The notes under the pieces: generated by a model
The model's database searches: none
Told to the model about the DNA's origin: nothing
What the model saw: only the letters and a program-made list of their open reading frames with translations
From: G038396625 sp038396625
GTDB lineage: Bacteria; Bacillota; Clostridia; Peptostreptococcales; Thermotaleaceae
Length of the DNA: 64,000 bases
Direction: 5' to 3'
Assembly: GCA_038396625.1 (NCBI GenBank)
Contig: CP121688.1
Span: forward strand, 2,170,001-2,234,000
Position numbers and translations under genes: made by a program
Shown: in pieces, positions 44,373 through 53,341 of the stretch
Layout of the letters: every line of letters starts with the position of its first letter
Numbering within the stretch: the stretch's first letter is position 1

Positions 44373-45098
44373 CTACAGAATCTTTTTATCAAAAGAAATA
44401 TATCTCATAGGATCTACTACTTTTCCATCTATCCATAGTTCAAAATGTAAATAGGCATTTTGATTTTCTAAGTTTTGACCAATACTTGCAATTATATCTC
44501 CTTGCTTAACCTTATCACCTTTGTTTATAATAATTTCTGAACAATTTCCGTAGAGAGAAAATACACCACTATTATGTTCTATTTTTACATATTTACCAAG
44601 GCTATCACTTTCTCCAATTTCTACCACTTTACCCGTAGCGATTGCTACAATATTTTTATCTTCTTTTGCTACAATATCTATCCCTCTTTGAAAAGTTTTT
44701 GTTTTTAAAATAGGATCTATATTTTCTCCGTAACTAGAGACAATCTCTCCATTTAAAGGCACAATAAACTTCATATCTTCTGTTTTGTCATTTGAAAAAT
44801 TATTAAATACACTTACTACTTTATTGGGCATTTGTGGTATTTCTTTGGCATATCTTATTACTTGTTTGAGAGATCTTTTTACATCCGTTTTTTCTTCAAG
44901 AGACGTCTTTATTACATCAATAGCTTTATTCGTAATGGGCGCGTTTATATTTTTTATTACAATCACCAAAAGCACAATGATAATACATAAGCCTAGTTGT
45001 CTCAATATCTTTTTATAGCGACTTCCCTTTCGATGATTATTAACCTGTGGATTTTTCTTCTGTCTTTTAAATTGAATTTTTCTATATGATTTGCTCAT
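44373..45098 (-). CDS. spoIVFA: SpoIVFA-like protein with degenerate M23 peptidase domain
   Basis: SpoIVFA holds and regulates SpoIVFB in the membrane. The 241-residue protein has a basic N-terminus, one membrane helix (about 33-52) and a C-terminal M23/LytM-like domain (about 130-238). The domain keeps AYLHFELWIDGKVVDP, but the usual first His of the HxxxD zinc motif is replaced (QRGIDIV) and the middle YxH segment reads SLYGNCSE. Two zinc-site residues are therefore lost, so it is probably non-catalytic, as expected for SpoIVFA. An AAGGAGGG site precedes the ATG. Confidence 0.82.
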   Translation of the reverse strand: MSKSYRKIQFKRQKKNPQVNNHRKGSRYKKILRQLGLCIIIVLLVIVIKNINAPITNKAIDVIKTSLEEKTDVKRSLKQVIRYAKEIPQMPNKVVSVFNNFSNDKTEDMKFIVPLNGEIVSSYGENIDPILKTKTFQRGIDIVAKEDKNIVAIATGKVVEIGESDSLGKYVKIEHNSGVFSLYGNCSEIIINKGDKVKQGDIIASIGQNLENQNAYLHFELWIDGKVVDPMRYISFDKKIL

Positions 45099-45160
45099 GA
45101 TTACCCTCCTTATGACTGTTTTATTATAATATATTTTTAAAGAAGGGTAATTATTACAAC

Positions 45161-45195
45161 AAAGGACTAAAGCCCTTAATTTGCTTTAGTCCTTT
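45161..45195 (-). terminator. Terminator-like hairpin after mgsA
   Basis: Arms 45161-45173 and 45183-45195 pair over 13 bases with a 9-base loop; the T-run on the minus strand is short (TTTGTTG), so termination may be partial. Confidence 0.6.
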
Positions 45196-45322
45196 ATTCT
45201 ATAAAGTAGAGTTGCATAATAATTTTATGTGTAACTTAATATATCATCTCCGTACAATATGTGATACTAAATATAAAAAGCAGTCATAAATCCATCTTTT
45301 ATTTTTGTATCATCTTTTTACT

Positions 45323-45727
45323 TTACTCATATTTTTTAACAAATTCTCTCCACTGGAATTCCCCTCTTTCCATAGCTCTAAGAAGTATTTCTGCAGTGGC
45401 TATATTTGTTGCAACAGGTATTTTGTAAACATCACATAACCTTAGCAAAGCTAAAATATCCGGTTCATGAGGCTGTGCTGTCAATGGATCTCTCAAGAAA
45501 ATGATTAAATCGATGTTATTCTTTGCGATTTCTGCTCCTATCTGTTGATCTCCTCCTAGAGGGCCTGATTGAAATCTTGCGACATTTAGTCCTGTCGCAT
45601 CCATGACACATTTTCCTGTTGTCCCAGTAGCCATTAGATCATATTTTGCCAGTGTACTTTTATATGCAATAGCAAAATCAACCATGCTATCTTTCTTTTT
45701 ATCATGTGCTATTAATGCTATCTTCAT
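45323..45727 (-). CDS. mgsA: Methylglyoxal synthase
   Basis: MgsA converts dihydroxyacetone phosphate to methylglyoxal and phosphate, bypassing lower glycolysis when phosphate is short. The 134-residue protein has ALIAHDKKKDSMVDFA, the phosphate-binding ATGTTG, SGPLGGDQQIGAEIA and the catalytic-region LIIFLRDPLTAQPHEPD. It follows rodA by 19 bases, a clostridial linkage, and is followed by a hairpin. Confidence 0.96.
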   Translation of the reverse strand: MKIALIAHDKKKDSMVDFAIAYKSTLAKYDLMATGTTGKCVMDATGLNVARFQSGPLGGDQQIGAEIAKNNIDLIIFLRDPLTAQPHEPDILALLRLCDVYKIPVATNIATAEILLRAMERGEFQWREFVKKYE

Positions 45728-45746
45728 ACTCTATCTCCTCACTCAT

Positions 45747-46853
45747 TTAAAAATTAATTTTTTGCCTTCTCATACCAATGTTTAATACAATTCCAACTGC
45801 AATCATATTCGTTACAAGGGAGCTTCCGCCATAGCTTAAAAAAGGAAGCGTAACACCGGTTACAGGCATCACCCCCATGGTCATACCAATATTCTCAAAA
45901 ATTTGAAATGCAAACATAGATGTTATACCGACCACAATCAAAGAACCATATACATCCTTCGCATTTTTTGCGATTTTAATCATCTTATAAAGAAACACAA
46001 AATATAGAACCAAGACTGTTAATCCGCCTACAAATCCAAACTCCTCTACTAATACGGCAAAAATAAAATCAGATTCTTGTACAGGAAGAAAGTTAAAATT
46101 ATTTTGAGTTCCTTTGTACAATCCTTTACCTAACAATCGTCCTGATCCGATGGCCACTTTTGAGTTCCATACTTGATAATTACCTGGAAGGCTGAGATCT
46201 GAAGGATGTAAAAACGCATCTATCCTTACTCTTTGGTGAGGGGCAAGCATCTTATATACCACTGGTAAAGAGATGATGGCAGCAAGCATTGCTTTACCAA
46301 TGATTTTATAGTTTAATCCTGACGCAAAAGTCATGCCTAAGATGATGATGATAAATACCAAAGCATTCCCAAGATCTGGTTCTTTTAAAATCAAAAGTAT
46401 AGGGAATGACGCATAGATTGCTACTGGAATTAAGTCTTTTATCGTATCCAATTTATTTTGTCTATCTTTCAAAAACTGGGCAAAAGAAAGTATAAAACCT
46501 ATCTTTACAATTTCAGAAGGTTGTACATCAATTGGTCCTAAATTTATCCAACTTCTTGCTCCATATTGTACCTTTCCGATTCCCGGTAAATATACAGAAA
46601 GCAACAATAAAATTGAAATACCATAAATCACTTTTGGAAAAGTACCAAAAATATTATAATCTATGAAAAGTATAAAAATAATCGCAAATATTCCAAGAAA
46701 AAAAGCAATTGTCTGAACCTTTACTTGTCGCGTTAGCCCTTGTTGTGTAATATGCGTGGCACTACTTATCATCACTAAACTAATGAAAAACAATAAGATG
46801 ACAATTAAAATCATCCCTATATCTATATGCTTTACTAATTTTTTATCTATCAT
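45747..46853 (-). CDS. rodA: RodA/FtsW/SpoVE family peptidoglycan glycosyltransferase
   Basis: The SEDS protein polymerises glycan strands with its partner PBP2, encoded 2.3 kb upstream. The 368-residue protein has about ten membrane helices with GARSWINLGPIDVQPSEIVKI, LKEPDLGNALVF, NFLPVQESDFIFAVLVEEFGF and the terminal LPFLSYGGSSLV, all SEDS hallmarks. An AAAUGAGGTG site precedes the ATG, and a promoter lies about 150 bases upstream. Confidence 0.95.
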   Translation of the reverse strand: MIDKKLVKHIDIGMILIVILLFFISLVMISSATHITQQGLTRQVKVQTIAFFLGIFAIIFILFIDYNIFGTFPKVIYGISILLLLSVYLPGIGKVQYGARSWINLGPIDVQPSEIVKIGFILSFAQFLKDRQNKLDTIKDLIPVAIYASFPILLILKEPDLGNALVFIIIILGMTFASGLNYKIIGKAMLAAIISLPVVYKMLAPHQRVRIDAFLHPSDLSLPGNYQVWNSKVAIGSGRLLGKGLYKGTQNNFNFLPVQESDFIFAVLVEEFGFVGGLTVLVLYFVFLYKMIKIAKNAKDVYGSLIVVGITSMFAFQIFENIGMTMGVMPVTGVTLPFLSYGGSSLVTNMIAVGIVLNIGMRRQKINF

Positions 46854-47003
46854 CGATGCACCTCATTTTAGTCTATCCACCACTTTCGTTGAGATCTTAC
46901 TTTCCTTGAAAATCATTTAGTTTCTCTTGTGAAGTTTAGTCCATCCACCCTAATATTTAAAAATTTCCTCCCTTCTCAGCAAACTGTATTATATCTTATT
47001 TGA

Positions 47004-47033
47004 ATTATACCATATTCATTTAAATTGCCTCAA
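47004..47033 (-). promoter_or_regulatory. Promoter for rodA-mgsA
   Basis: On the minus strand TTGAGG (47028-47033), an 18-base spacer ending TGG, and TATAAT (47004-47009) make a good promoter with extended -10. It lies just downstream of the minE terminator, leaving an unremarkable leader of about 145 bases before rodA. Confidence 0.65.
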
Positions 47034-47056
47034 CTCTAATAAATCTTTTAAAAAAT

Positions 47057-47108
47057 AAAATCTTCCCTAAAAACAGGAAGATTTTAAAGCCTCTAAAAAA
47101 TATAGAGG
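47057..47108 (-). terminator. Tandem hairpins ending the min operon
   Basis: A hairpin CCTCTA/TAGAGG (47090-47095, 47103-47108) precedes a stronger one with 10-base arms (47057-47066, 47076-47085) followed on the minus strand by ATTTTTT. Together they terminate minCDE, and the minE stop is about 80 bases upstream. Confidence 0.75.
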
Positions 47109-47188
47109 AAATAATGTCTTGTAAATCTATTGCAATAAGCAAATTTCCTACAGAAAAATCAAAATGACAATCGACCAAAGAACTTCTA

Positions 47189-47464
47189 CTATTTTGTTTT
47201 CATCTTTTTTATAGGAATATTAGCAATCAAAGCAGGAATCATTGTATCGTCAATATCTCTTTTTGTTTTTGTAATTTTGATATCCAATCCATTTTCGTCA
47301 ATTTCTATATAATCAGAAATAACATGAAGCAAGTCTCCTTTTATCATGTCCAGAAATTGAGGAGAACAACTTGTCCTATCATGAACAAGGACTAATTTTA
47401 ATCTTTCTTTTGCAACATTTTTACTAGCAGAGTCATCTCTACCAAAAAGTTTAAATATATCCAT
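47189..47464 (-). CDS. minE: Cell division topological factor MinE
   Basis: MinE stimulates MinD ATPase and drives Min oscillation. The 91-residue protein has the N-terminal amphipathic helix and anti-MinCD segment (SKNVAKERLKLVLVHDR) and the C-terminal dimer domain with ISDYIEIDENGLDIKI. Finding MinE rather than only DivIVA-type control fits many Clostridia. A GGGGAGAAAGGGG site precedes the ATG; it follows minD by 28 bases. Confidence 0.95.
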   Translation of the reverse strand: MDIFKLFGRDDSASKNVAKERLKLVLVHDRTSCSPQFLDMIKGDLLHVISDYIEIDENGLDIKITKTKRDIDDTMIPALIANIPIKKMKTK

Positions 47465-47492
47465 TACCCCTTTCTCCCCTTTCTCATTTGAT

Positions 47493-48287
47493 TTATTTCA
47501 TACCAAATAATTTTTTGATTTTGGATAGAAAAGTTTCTTCTCCTTCTAATTCAAGGAAAGACACTTGTTCACCAATAATTCTTTTTGTAATATTTCTATA
47601 TGCTTGTCCTGCTAATGATTTATCATCAGTTACAGCAGGCTCTCCTTTATTTGTAGATATAACAATCGCCTCGTCATCAGGTACGACGCCTAAAAGGTCT
47701 ATTGCAAGTATGTCTATCATATCTTCAATATTCATCATATCCCCTTTTTTTACCATATCTATCCTAATTCGATTGATGATTAATTGAGGATTTCTTAATT
47801 CTGCAGCCTCTAAAAGTCCAATAATCCTATCTGCATCTCTTATAGCAGAAACTTCAGGTGTCGTAATTACCACAGCTTTATCGGCACCTGCAATAGCATT
47901 CTTAAACCCTTGTTCAATACCTGCCGGGCAATCTACTAGTACATAATCAAAGCTTTCTTTTAACTCATTACATAATTCTTGCATCTGTTTAGGATTAATC
48001 GCATTTTTATCTCGTGTTTGGGCAGCAGGTAATAAAAATAAACTATTGTACCGTTTGTCCTTGATAAGGGCTTGCCTTATTCTACATACACCATCTATTA
48101 CATCTACAATATCATAGACGATTCTATTTTCTAGTCCCATTACCACATCTAAATTTCTAAGACCGATATCTGCATCTACAACCACAACCTTTTTACCTTC
48201 CAAGGCTAACCCGGTACCAATATTGGCAGTTGTAGTGGTTTTTCCAACTCCGCCTTTACCTGAAGTGATTACAATTACTTCACCCAT
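47493..48287 (-). CDS. minD: Septum site-determining ATPase MinD
   Basis: MinD is a membrane-targeted ATPase that recruits MinC. The 264-residue protein begins MGEVIVITSGKGGVGKTTT (deviant Walker A), with DADIGLRNLDV and VDCPAGIEQGF, and ends in an amphipathic membrane-targeting helix (FLSKIKKLFG). The start is ATG 48287 with GGAGGG upstream; the longer frame runs through the gap. It follows minC by 51 bases. Confidence 0.96.
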   Translation of the reverse strand: MGEVIVITSGKGGVGKTTTTANIGTGLALEGKKVVVVDADIGLRNLDVVMGLENRIVYDIVDVIDGVCRIRQALIKDKRYNSLFLLPAAQTRDKNAINPKQMQELCNELKESFDYVLVDCPAGIEQGFKNAIAGADKAVVITTPEVSAIRDADRIIGLLEAAELRNPQLIINRIRIDMVKKGDMMNIEDMIDILAIDLLGVVPDDEAIVISTNKGEPAVTDDKSLAGQAYRNITKRIIGEQVSFLELEGEETFLSKIKKLFGMK

Positions 48288-48338
48288 TATTATTCCCTCC
48301 ATTATTCCTATTTCATAAAATATCAAAACATATATAGA

Positions 48339-48980
48339 CTACTTATTAGGTAAATATGGTTCAATAACAACAACATCATTTTTAATCATTGCTAACTCAG
48401 GACCTATTGGTTTTACTTTTTCATTATCTGGTGATCTTGCAATAACATCTGCTATTCTTAATTGTATAGGCTGTAAGCTATATGCAACTACAAATGCCTT
48501 CATATTACCACTCGCGCCTGCATGTGCTACCCCTCTTAATGCACCCATCACCACTATATTTCCTTCTGCTATCACTACTGCACCAGGATTAATGTCCCCA
48601 ATAATGATAATATTACCTTCAAACTCTACTCTTTGTCCTGACCGTATTGTTGCTCTAACAAATTTCGTATTTCCTTCTTCTATTCCTTGAAAGACATGTT
48701 TAACTTCTTTTGTTCCATTTTCACACATCTCTTCATGTATTTTCTCAACCATTACCATTCCAAATCTAGAATGTATAATTTCTCTAATCTCTTCTTTTTC
48801 TTCTTTTGTTAAGGCTTTGCCTTCGATTCTAATTACTTTGGCACCCATAAAAAATCGTCTTGCTTTTTCTAGTTTTTCAATTAGTTGTTTCTTTAAAAGT
48901 GCATAATCCGAATCCGTATTAAAATAAATAGAGATTCCATCTTTGCTACCTTTAAATGCAACCCCATTGTTTTTATACAT
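48339..48980 (-). CDS. minC: Septum site-determining protein MinC
   Basis: MinC inhibits FtsZ polymerisation away from mid-cell. The 213-residue protein has a short N-terminal domain (about 1-100) and a C-terminal beta-helix domain with GQRVEFEGNIIIIGDINPGAVVIAEGNIVVMGALRGVAHAG, the MinD-binding face. A GGAGG site precedes the ATG. It is the first min gene after the PBP2 terminator. Confidence 0.93.
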   Translation of the reverse strand: MYKNNGVAFKGSKDGISIYFNTDSDYALLKKQLIEKLEKARRFFMGAKVIRIEGKALTKEEKEEIREIIHSRFGMVMVEKIHEEMCENGTKEVKHVFQGIEEGNTKFVRATIRSGQRVEFEGNIIIIGDINPGAVVIAEGNIVVMGALRGVAHAGASGNMKAFVVAYSLQPIQLRIADVIARSPDNEKVKPIGPELAMIKNDVVVIEPYLPNK

Positions 48981-49108
48981 TCAGTGACTACCTCCAACCT
49001 AGCACAATAAATCTGTACCATACATATGTATTCTTCAAAACAAGCTTAAATCCTTTTTTTAATTTCAAAAAAATTCATCTACTGCATTTTTACCTATTTC
49101 TGTCATTT

Positions 49109-49152
49109 AAAAAATACACTTACTTATCAACTAATTTGTAAGTGTATTTTTT
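49109..49152 (-). terminator. Terminator at the end of the PBP2 gene
   Basis: Perfect 15-base arms (49109-49123, 49138-49152) around a 14-base loop include the PBP2 stop codon and end in T6 on the minus strand, closing the mreB-mreC-mreD-PBP2 transcript. Confidence 0.85.
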
Positions 49153-51974
49153 AAATAGATTTTATCATATTCTTTATTTAGTCCTAAATATTCTGCTATA
49201 ATTTCGCGAGCAATAGGTGCTGCATAGCCCCCATGTCCTCCTTGAAAAATTAACGAAACAACTGCAATCTGCGGATCATCATAAGGTGCATAAGAAACAA
49301 ACCATGCAAAGTTATCATAGTTATCCTTATACTGGTCTAGTGTTGCATCGGTTATTTTCCCCTTACTAAGCTCTTTGATGGCTTTTCGCATTGCCATGCC
49401 TTCATCCTTATATTTATCCTTATCTTCTTTTATAATCTCTTTTGTTTTTTCTTCAATAGCAGCTATGCTAATATTTGGAGCAATCCATCTCAAGTATTTT
49501 CTTAAATACGCAGCCTCATTCTTAGGTTGAATTTTTCCAGATCTTTGAGCAGTTCCAGTTTTTGCTACTACATTAATCGGGAAATTTCTAAATACTGTTC
49601 TTCCTGTTCCTTCGTCTCCTTGAGTTACTCTTTCCATTCCTTTTTTGACATGATCAAGATTTTTAGGGTTTTTGAGCGGCAACTTCTGACCTTTTTTCTC
49701 TTCATTGTTCTCAGAGTCTTTTTCCGAACCAACTTTTTTAATTACACTAACTGAATGCTTATATCCTCCATTAGCCAGAGTAGCTATATAATTGGCCATT
49801 TGTATAGGGGTATAGGCATGCTGACCTTGTCCAATAGAAAGATTGAATGTATCGCCTTTTGTCCACTTCGCTTGATTAAAATAACTAAACTTTACTAAAT
49901 CAGCTAATGCTTCTACCTTTTCTTTTTTCACAGGCATCTTACTGATTCTATCAATTAATGTACCTCTTGATGGATTTTCTTCCATCCAACTTGTAATTTT
50001 TTCCACTATTTCTTCTAATTTATGTTTATCAGATAAGACTTCTTCTTCAAAATAATCTTTGGCTTTTGCTCTAATATCTCTTTTTAGTAGACTCTGCATG
50101 GTCACCATTTTCTTAGAAGGATTTGGTACACCATAAGCACTTTCATAGATTTCTACCCCTGTAGGTTCATCTAGTCCAAAGATTTTCGCATATTCTAATA
50201 CTTTATCTACATTCATTGAAATGCCTAATGATTGATTTTTAAAATGATCCCATCCTGTAGATACATTATAAAAATAGTAGTTACATGATACCTCTAAAGC
50301 TTTATATAAGTCTACCCATCCATGTTTTCTTTTGTAATCATTCCATAACCAACATCCAAAATTTCTATTTCCAAGCTTAATATATCCATCATCATATAGC
50401 TGCTTAGCAGGATCTAAACCCTGTTCTATAGCAGCAAGACCTGTGATCATTTTAAAAATGGATCCTGGCTGTACAGCTGTTCTCGTAGCCACATTATAAA
50501 GCGGCACAGGAGATAAAGGATCTCTAGGATTATCATCCTGTACAGACTTCCAATCCTCAGCAGAAATTCCAGTAGCAAAAAGGTTGGGATTAAAAGAAGG
50601 ATAACTTGCAAGAGCTAAGACTTCTCCCGTTTTTACATCTAGCGCCACAACCGCCCCAGATGTAGCATTTCTAAAAGTTTCTCTATATTTATAATCTCCA
50701 AATTTACTCTTAAAAGTACCCCCTACTTGAATTTCCTTTAGTGCTTGTTCTAAAGCATCTTCTGCTATTTTTTGAAGTTTTGCATCAATAGAAAGATAAA
50801 TCGTCTTTCCTTTTTCTGGTTTTTCTTCTCTTAGTACATTTATCAGTCTTCCATAAACATCAACTTCCACATATCTAGCACCGTCTTTTCCTTTTAAATC
50901 TTTTTCAAAGGTTCTTTCCAAGCCATCTTTACCAATTAAATCATTCGACAAATATCCAAGTTCATTAACAAGAATTTGGTTTTTTTCATTGTTTGATAAA
51001 TCATTTGGTGAATAATCAAGTTCTTGAATTAATCGGTCCTTATCACTTTCAGACATTTTTCCCAAATAACCAATAACATGCGATACTAATCTGTCATTAG
51101 GATAGTATCTTATTGGTTCTACTTCAATGTTTATCCCTGGTAGCTCCATACTTCTTTCTTCTATTTCCGTTACAGTCTTTGAAGATACATTTAATGCGAT
51201 TTTTACAGGCTGATATTGTCGATAGCCCTGTTCTCTCAATTGATTTCTTATAAGCAGAATATTGCGAATATCCTCTTTGGAGTAATTACCTGAAATCTGA
51301 AATTTTTCCTTTAAAGCTTGAAATGCTTCTTCAGCATTTAGCTCTTTATTTAAGTTATATCCTTCTAAGAAGTTTTCTTTCTGCATCTGGGGAATGAACT
51401 TCATTGTTTTTACAGAAATAGGCGGATATATGTCATGTTTTGTCTGCATTTCCATTTGTGCCTCAAAAACATCTAATGAAGGATCGATCTGCAAATTTTC
51501 TCTTAATAACTCAAAAACATCTTCTGCATTTTTTAAGCTTTGCATTTCTCGCCCATTAAGTAAGTGTTGATGATCATAAATCCATTGGCTGATTTCTTGA
51601 TCATAAGTATAATAAAATTGATTATCTTTCTGAATCTTTATAGGAAAATTGTCATCATATTTCTCATGATTCTTTATTAAAATATCTAAAAGCTTAACCG
51701 ATACTTCATTGATTTTTTCATCAATGAGTTCATTTTTCATCATTTGAACTGTAAAACTTGGTTTATTTACAGCCAAAGGCCGTCCATAGCGATCTCTTAT
51801 TTCACCACGGGGAGCAGAAATTGGTATTTTTTTTATTCGTATCTCATCTGCAATCTTTTTATATTTATCACCTTCTACAATTGTTAACCCAAATAGTCTA
51901 AATAGAAGAACAGAAATAAATATGGCAAAAAATAGAATTACTTGATTATGTCTGTCTTGTAATTTTTCAAACAT
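49131..51974 (-). CDS. mrdA: Penicillin-binding protein 2, elongasome transpeptidase (long form)
   Basis: PBP2 cross-links glycan strands made by RodA. The 947-residue protein has an N-terminal membrane helix (about 14-32), a PBP dimerisation domain starting APRGEIRDRYGRPLAVNK, and a transpeptidase domain with SxxK as PGSIFKMITG, SxN as SCNYY and KTG as AKTGTAQ. It is well above the usual 600-720 residues. Extra sequence lies in the pedestal region (about 70-270) and between SxN and KTG (about 640-700 and 825-875). Start ATG 51974 is chosen because AAGGTG lies just upstream; other in-frame starts are 6-9 bases earlier. Confidence 0.92.
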   Translation of the reverse strand: MFEKLQDRHNQVILFFAIFISVLLFRLFGLTIVEGDKYKKIADEIRIKKIPISAPRGEIRDRYGRPLAVNKPSFTVQMMKNELIDEKINEVSVKLLDILIKNHEKYDDNFPIKIQKDNQFYYTYDQEISQWIYDHQHLLNGREMQSLKNAEDVFELLRENLQIDPSLDVFEAQMEMQTKHDIYPPISVKTMKFIPQMQKENFLEGYNLNKELNAEEAFQALKEKFQISGNYSKEDIRNILLIRNQLREQGYRQYQPVKIALNVSSKTVTEIEERSMELPGINIEVEPIRYYPNDRLVSHVIGYLGKMSESDKDRLIQELDYSPNDLSNNEKNQILVNELGYLSNDLIGKDGLERTFEKDLKGKDGARYVEVDVYGRLINVLREEKPEKGKTIYLSIDAKLQKIAEDALEQALKEIQVGGTFKSKFGDYKYRETFRNATSGAVVALDVKTGEVLALASYPSFNPNLFATGISAEDWKSVQDDNPRDPLSPVPLYNVATRTAVQPGSIFKMITGLAAIEQGLDPAKQLYDDGYIKLGNRNFGCWLWNDYKRKHGWVDLYKALEVSCNYYFYNVSTGWDHFKNQSLGISMNVDKVLEYAKIFGLDEPTGVEIYESAYGVPNPSKKMVTMQSLLKRDIRAKAKDYFEEEVLSDKHKLEEIVEKITSWMEENPSRGTLIDRISKMPVKKEKVEALADLVKFSYFNQAKWTKGDTFNLSIGQGQHAYTPIQMANYIATLANGGYKHSVSVIKKVGSEKDSENNEEKKGQKLPLKNPKNLDHVKKGMERVTQGDEGTGRTVFRNFPINVVAKTGTAQRSGKIQPKNEAAYLRKYLRWIAPNISIAAIEEKTKEIIKEDKDKYKDEGMAMRKAIKELSKGKITDATLDQYKDNYDNFAWFVSYAPYDDPQIAVVSLIFQGGHGGYAAPIAREIIAEYLGLNKEYDKIYLKNTLTN

Positions 51975-51979
51975 TTTCA

Positions 51980-52480
51980 TCACCTTAGTTTTATCTTTAT
52001 ATTCGGATATCTTGTTAAATTATACAAAAGCCTATAAACGAACGTAGATACAATCCCGTTATATATAACTTCCGGAAAAATAATTTTTCTCATTAAAATC
52101 AATATGGGCATCTGATTATGCGTCATATACATAACTATATAAAACATCAGATGATATAAAACAGTCGATATAATCGTAAAAAAAATAGGGGTTAAATTAT
52201 TATCCTTATATATATTTTTCTCAAAAGTTCCTATATTGTAGCCAATAAGCATATATATCATGGCATTCACACCCAAAAGACTACCTAATAATATATCCTG
52301 TAGCATTCCTGTGAAAAAACCTATCATAGCCCCCCTACTTTTTCCCCATAAAATAGCAAAGCCCACCACAATAATTAAAGCTGTATTGGGTATGATCCCT
52401 AAAACTTTAAAGTGTTGTAATAATGTAGATTGTATAATAAAATTTGTAATAATAATGATAGATACCGCAAAAGCTCTCAT
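51980..52480 (-). CDS. mreD: Rod shape-determining protein MreD
   Basis: MreD is an integral part of the elongasome. The 166-residue protein has about five membrane helices, with FVGILWGKSRGAMIGFFTGMLQDILLG-like core (AILWGKSRGAMIG and GMLQDILLGS), the family signature. A GGAGTTG site precedes the ATG. Its stop codon overlaps possible PBP2 starts, so translation is coupled; it follows mreC by 19 bases. Confidence 0.9.
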   Translation of the reverse strand: MRAFAVSIIIITNFIIQSTLLQHFKVLGIIPNTALIIVVGFAILWGKSRGAMIGFFTGMLQDILLGSLLGVNAMIYMLIGYNIGTFEKNIYKDNNLTPIFFTIISTVLYHLMFYIVMYMTHNQMPILILMRKIIFPEVIYNGIVSTFVYRLLYNLTRYPNIKIKLR

Positions 52481-52499
52481 ACCTGCAACTCCTTTAATT

Positions 52500-53327
52500 T
52501 TATTTTTGGGGCATGATAATTAATACCTTATCTAATTTTTTGAAGTTAACAGCAGGCTCCACAGTAATTGTCTTCAAAAGCTCTTCTTCTTTTTTTGTCA
52601 CTTCTTTAATTTCACCTATTATAATTCCTTTCTCATATGTGCTCAGTCCAGACGTTATTAGTTTATCTCCTTCTAATACCTCTGCCTCTGGATCAATCAA
52701 GTAACCAGATATTTGAGATTTTACACTTCCTCTAATAATCCCAATAAATTGACTATTCCTCAGTATTTGAAAGCTTACCGAGCTCTTATTATCCATTATG
52801 GTAACCACCTTCGCCCAGCTATCTCCTACTTCAAATACTTTACCTATAAGACCATCTCCATTGATTACTGTACTCCCTTTTTTTACTCCTTGATTTTTCC
52901 CAACATCAACCGTAAATATATTAAACCAATTACCAGTATCTTTTGCAATGACACTAGCAGTTATATAATCATATTTATTCATTGATTGCGTATAATGAAG
53001 GGCACTAGATAAATCTCTAAGCTCATTGAGTTCATCCCTTTTCAAGGTTAGTTCAACAACTTTTTTATTTAGTGCATCAATCTCATCATTTAATTTTCTA
53101 TTTTCTTTTGCAACTGCTCTAAAAGTAAATAACGAATTGACTGTATTTTCTACAAACTGTCCACTTTTATAGAACATCTTTTGTATAGGTGTTATAATTG
53201 TGCCCAATACATTTTCAGGTGTAGAAACACGAGTTCTTCCCCCTATTGTCATTCCCATCATAATAATGAGAATGATAGTAACAAGTGTTACTATCATCAT
53301 AATTCCCTTTTTCATGAATTTTCCCAT
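52500..53327 (-). CDS. mreC: Rod shape-determining protein MreC
   Basis: MreC links MreB to PBP2 outside the membrane. The 275-residue protein has one N-terminal helix (about 7-27), a coiled coil (about 70-105, ENRKLNDEIDALNKKVVEL) and the two-lobed beta domain with VIAKDTGNWFNIFTVDVGKNQGVKKGSTVING and SGLSTYEKGIIIGEI. It follows mreB by 14 bases. Confidence 0.94.
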   Translation of the reverse strand: MGKFMKKGIMMIVTLVTIILIIMMGMTIGGRTRVSTPENVLGTIITPIQKMFYKSGQFVENTVNSLFTFRAVAKENRKLNDEIDALNKKVVELTLKRDELNELRDLSSALHYTQSMNKYDYITASVIAKDTGNWFNIFTVDVGKNQGVKKGSTVINGDGLIGKVFEVGDSWAKVVTIMDNKSSVSFQILRNSQFIGIIRGSVKSQISGYLIDPEAEVLEGDKLITSGLSTYEKGIIIGEIKEVTKKEEELLKTITVEPAVNFKKLDKVLIIMPQK

Positions 53328-53341
53328 GAATACTCACCACT

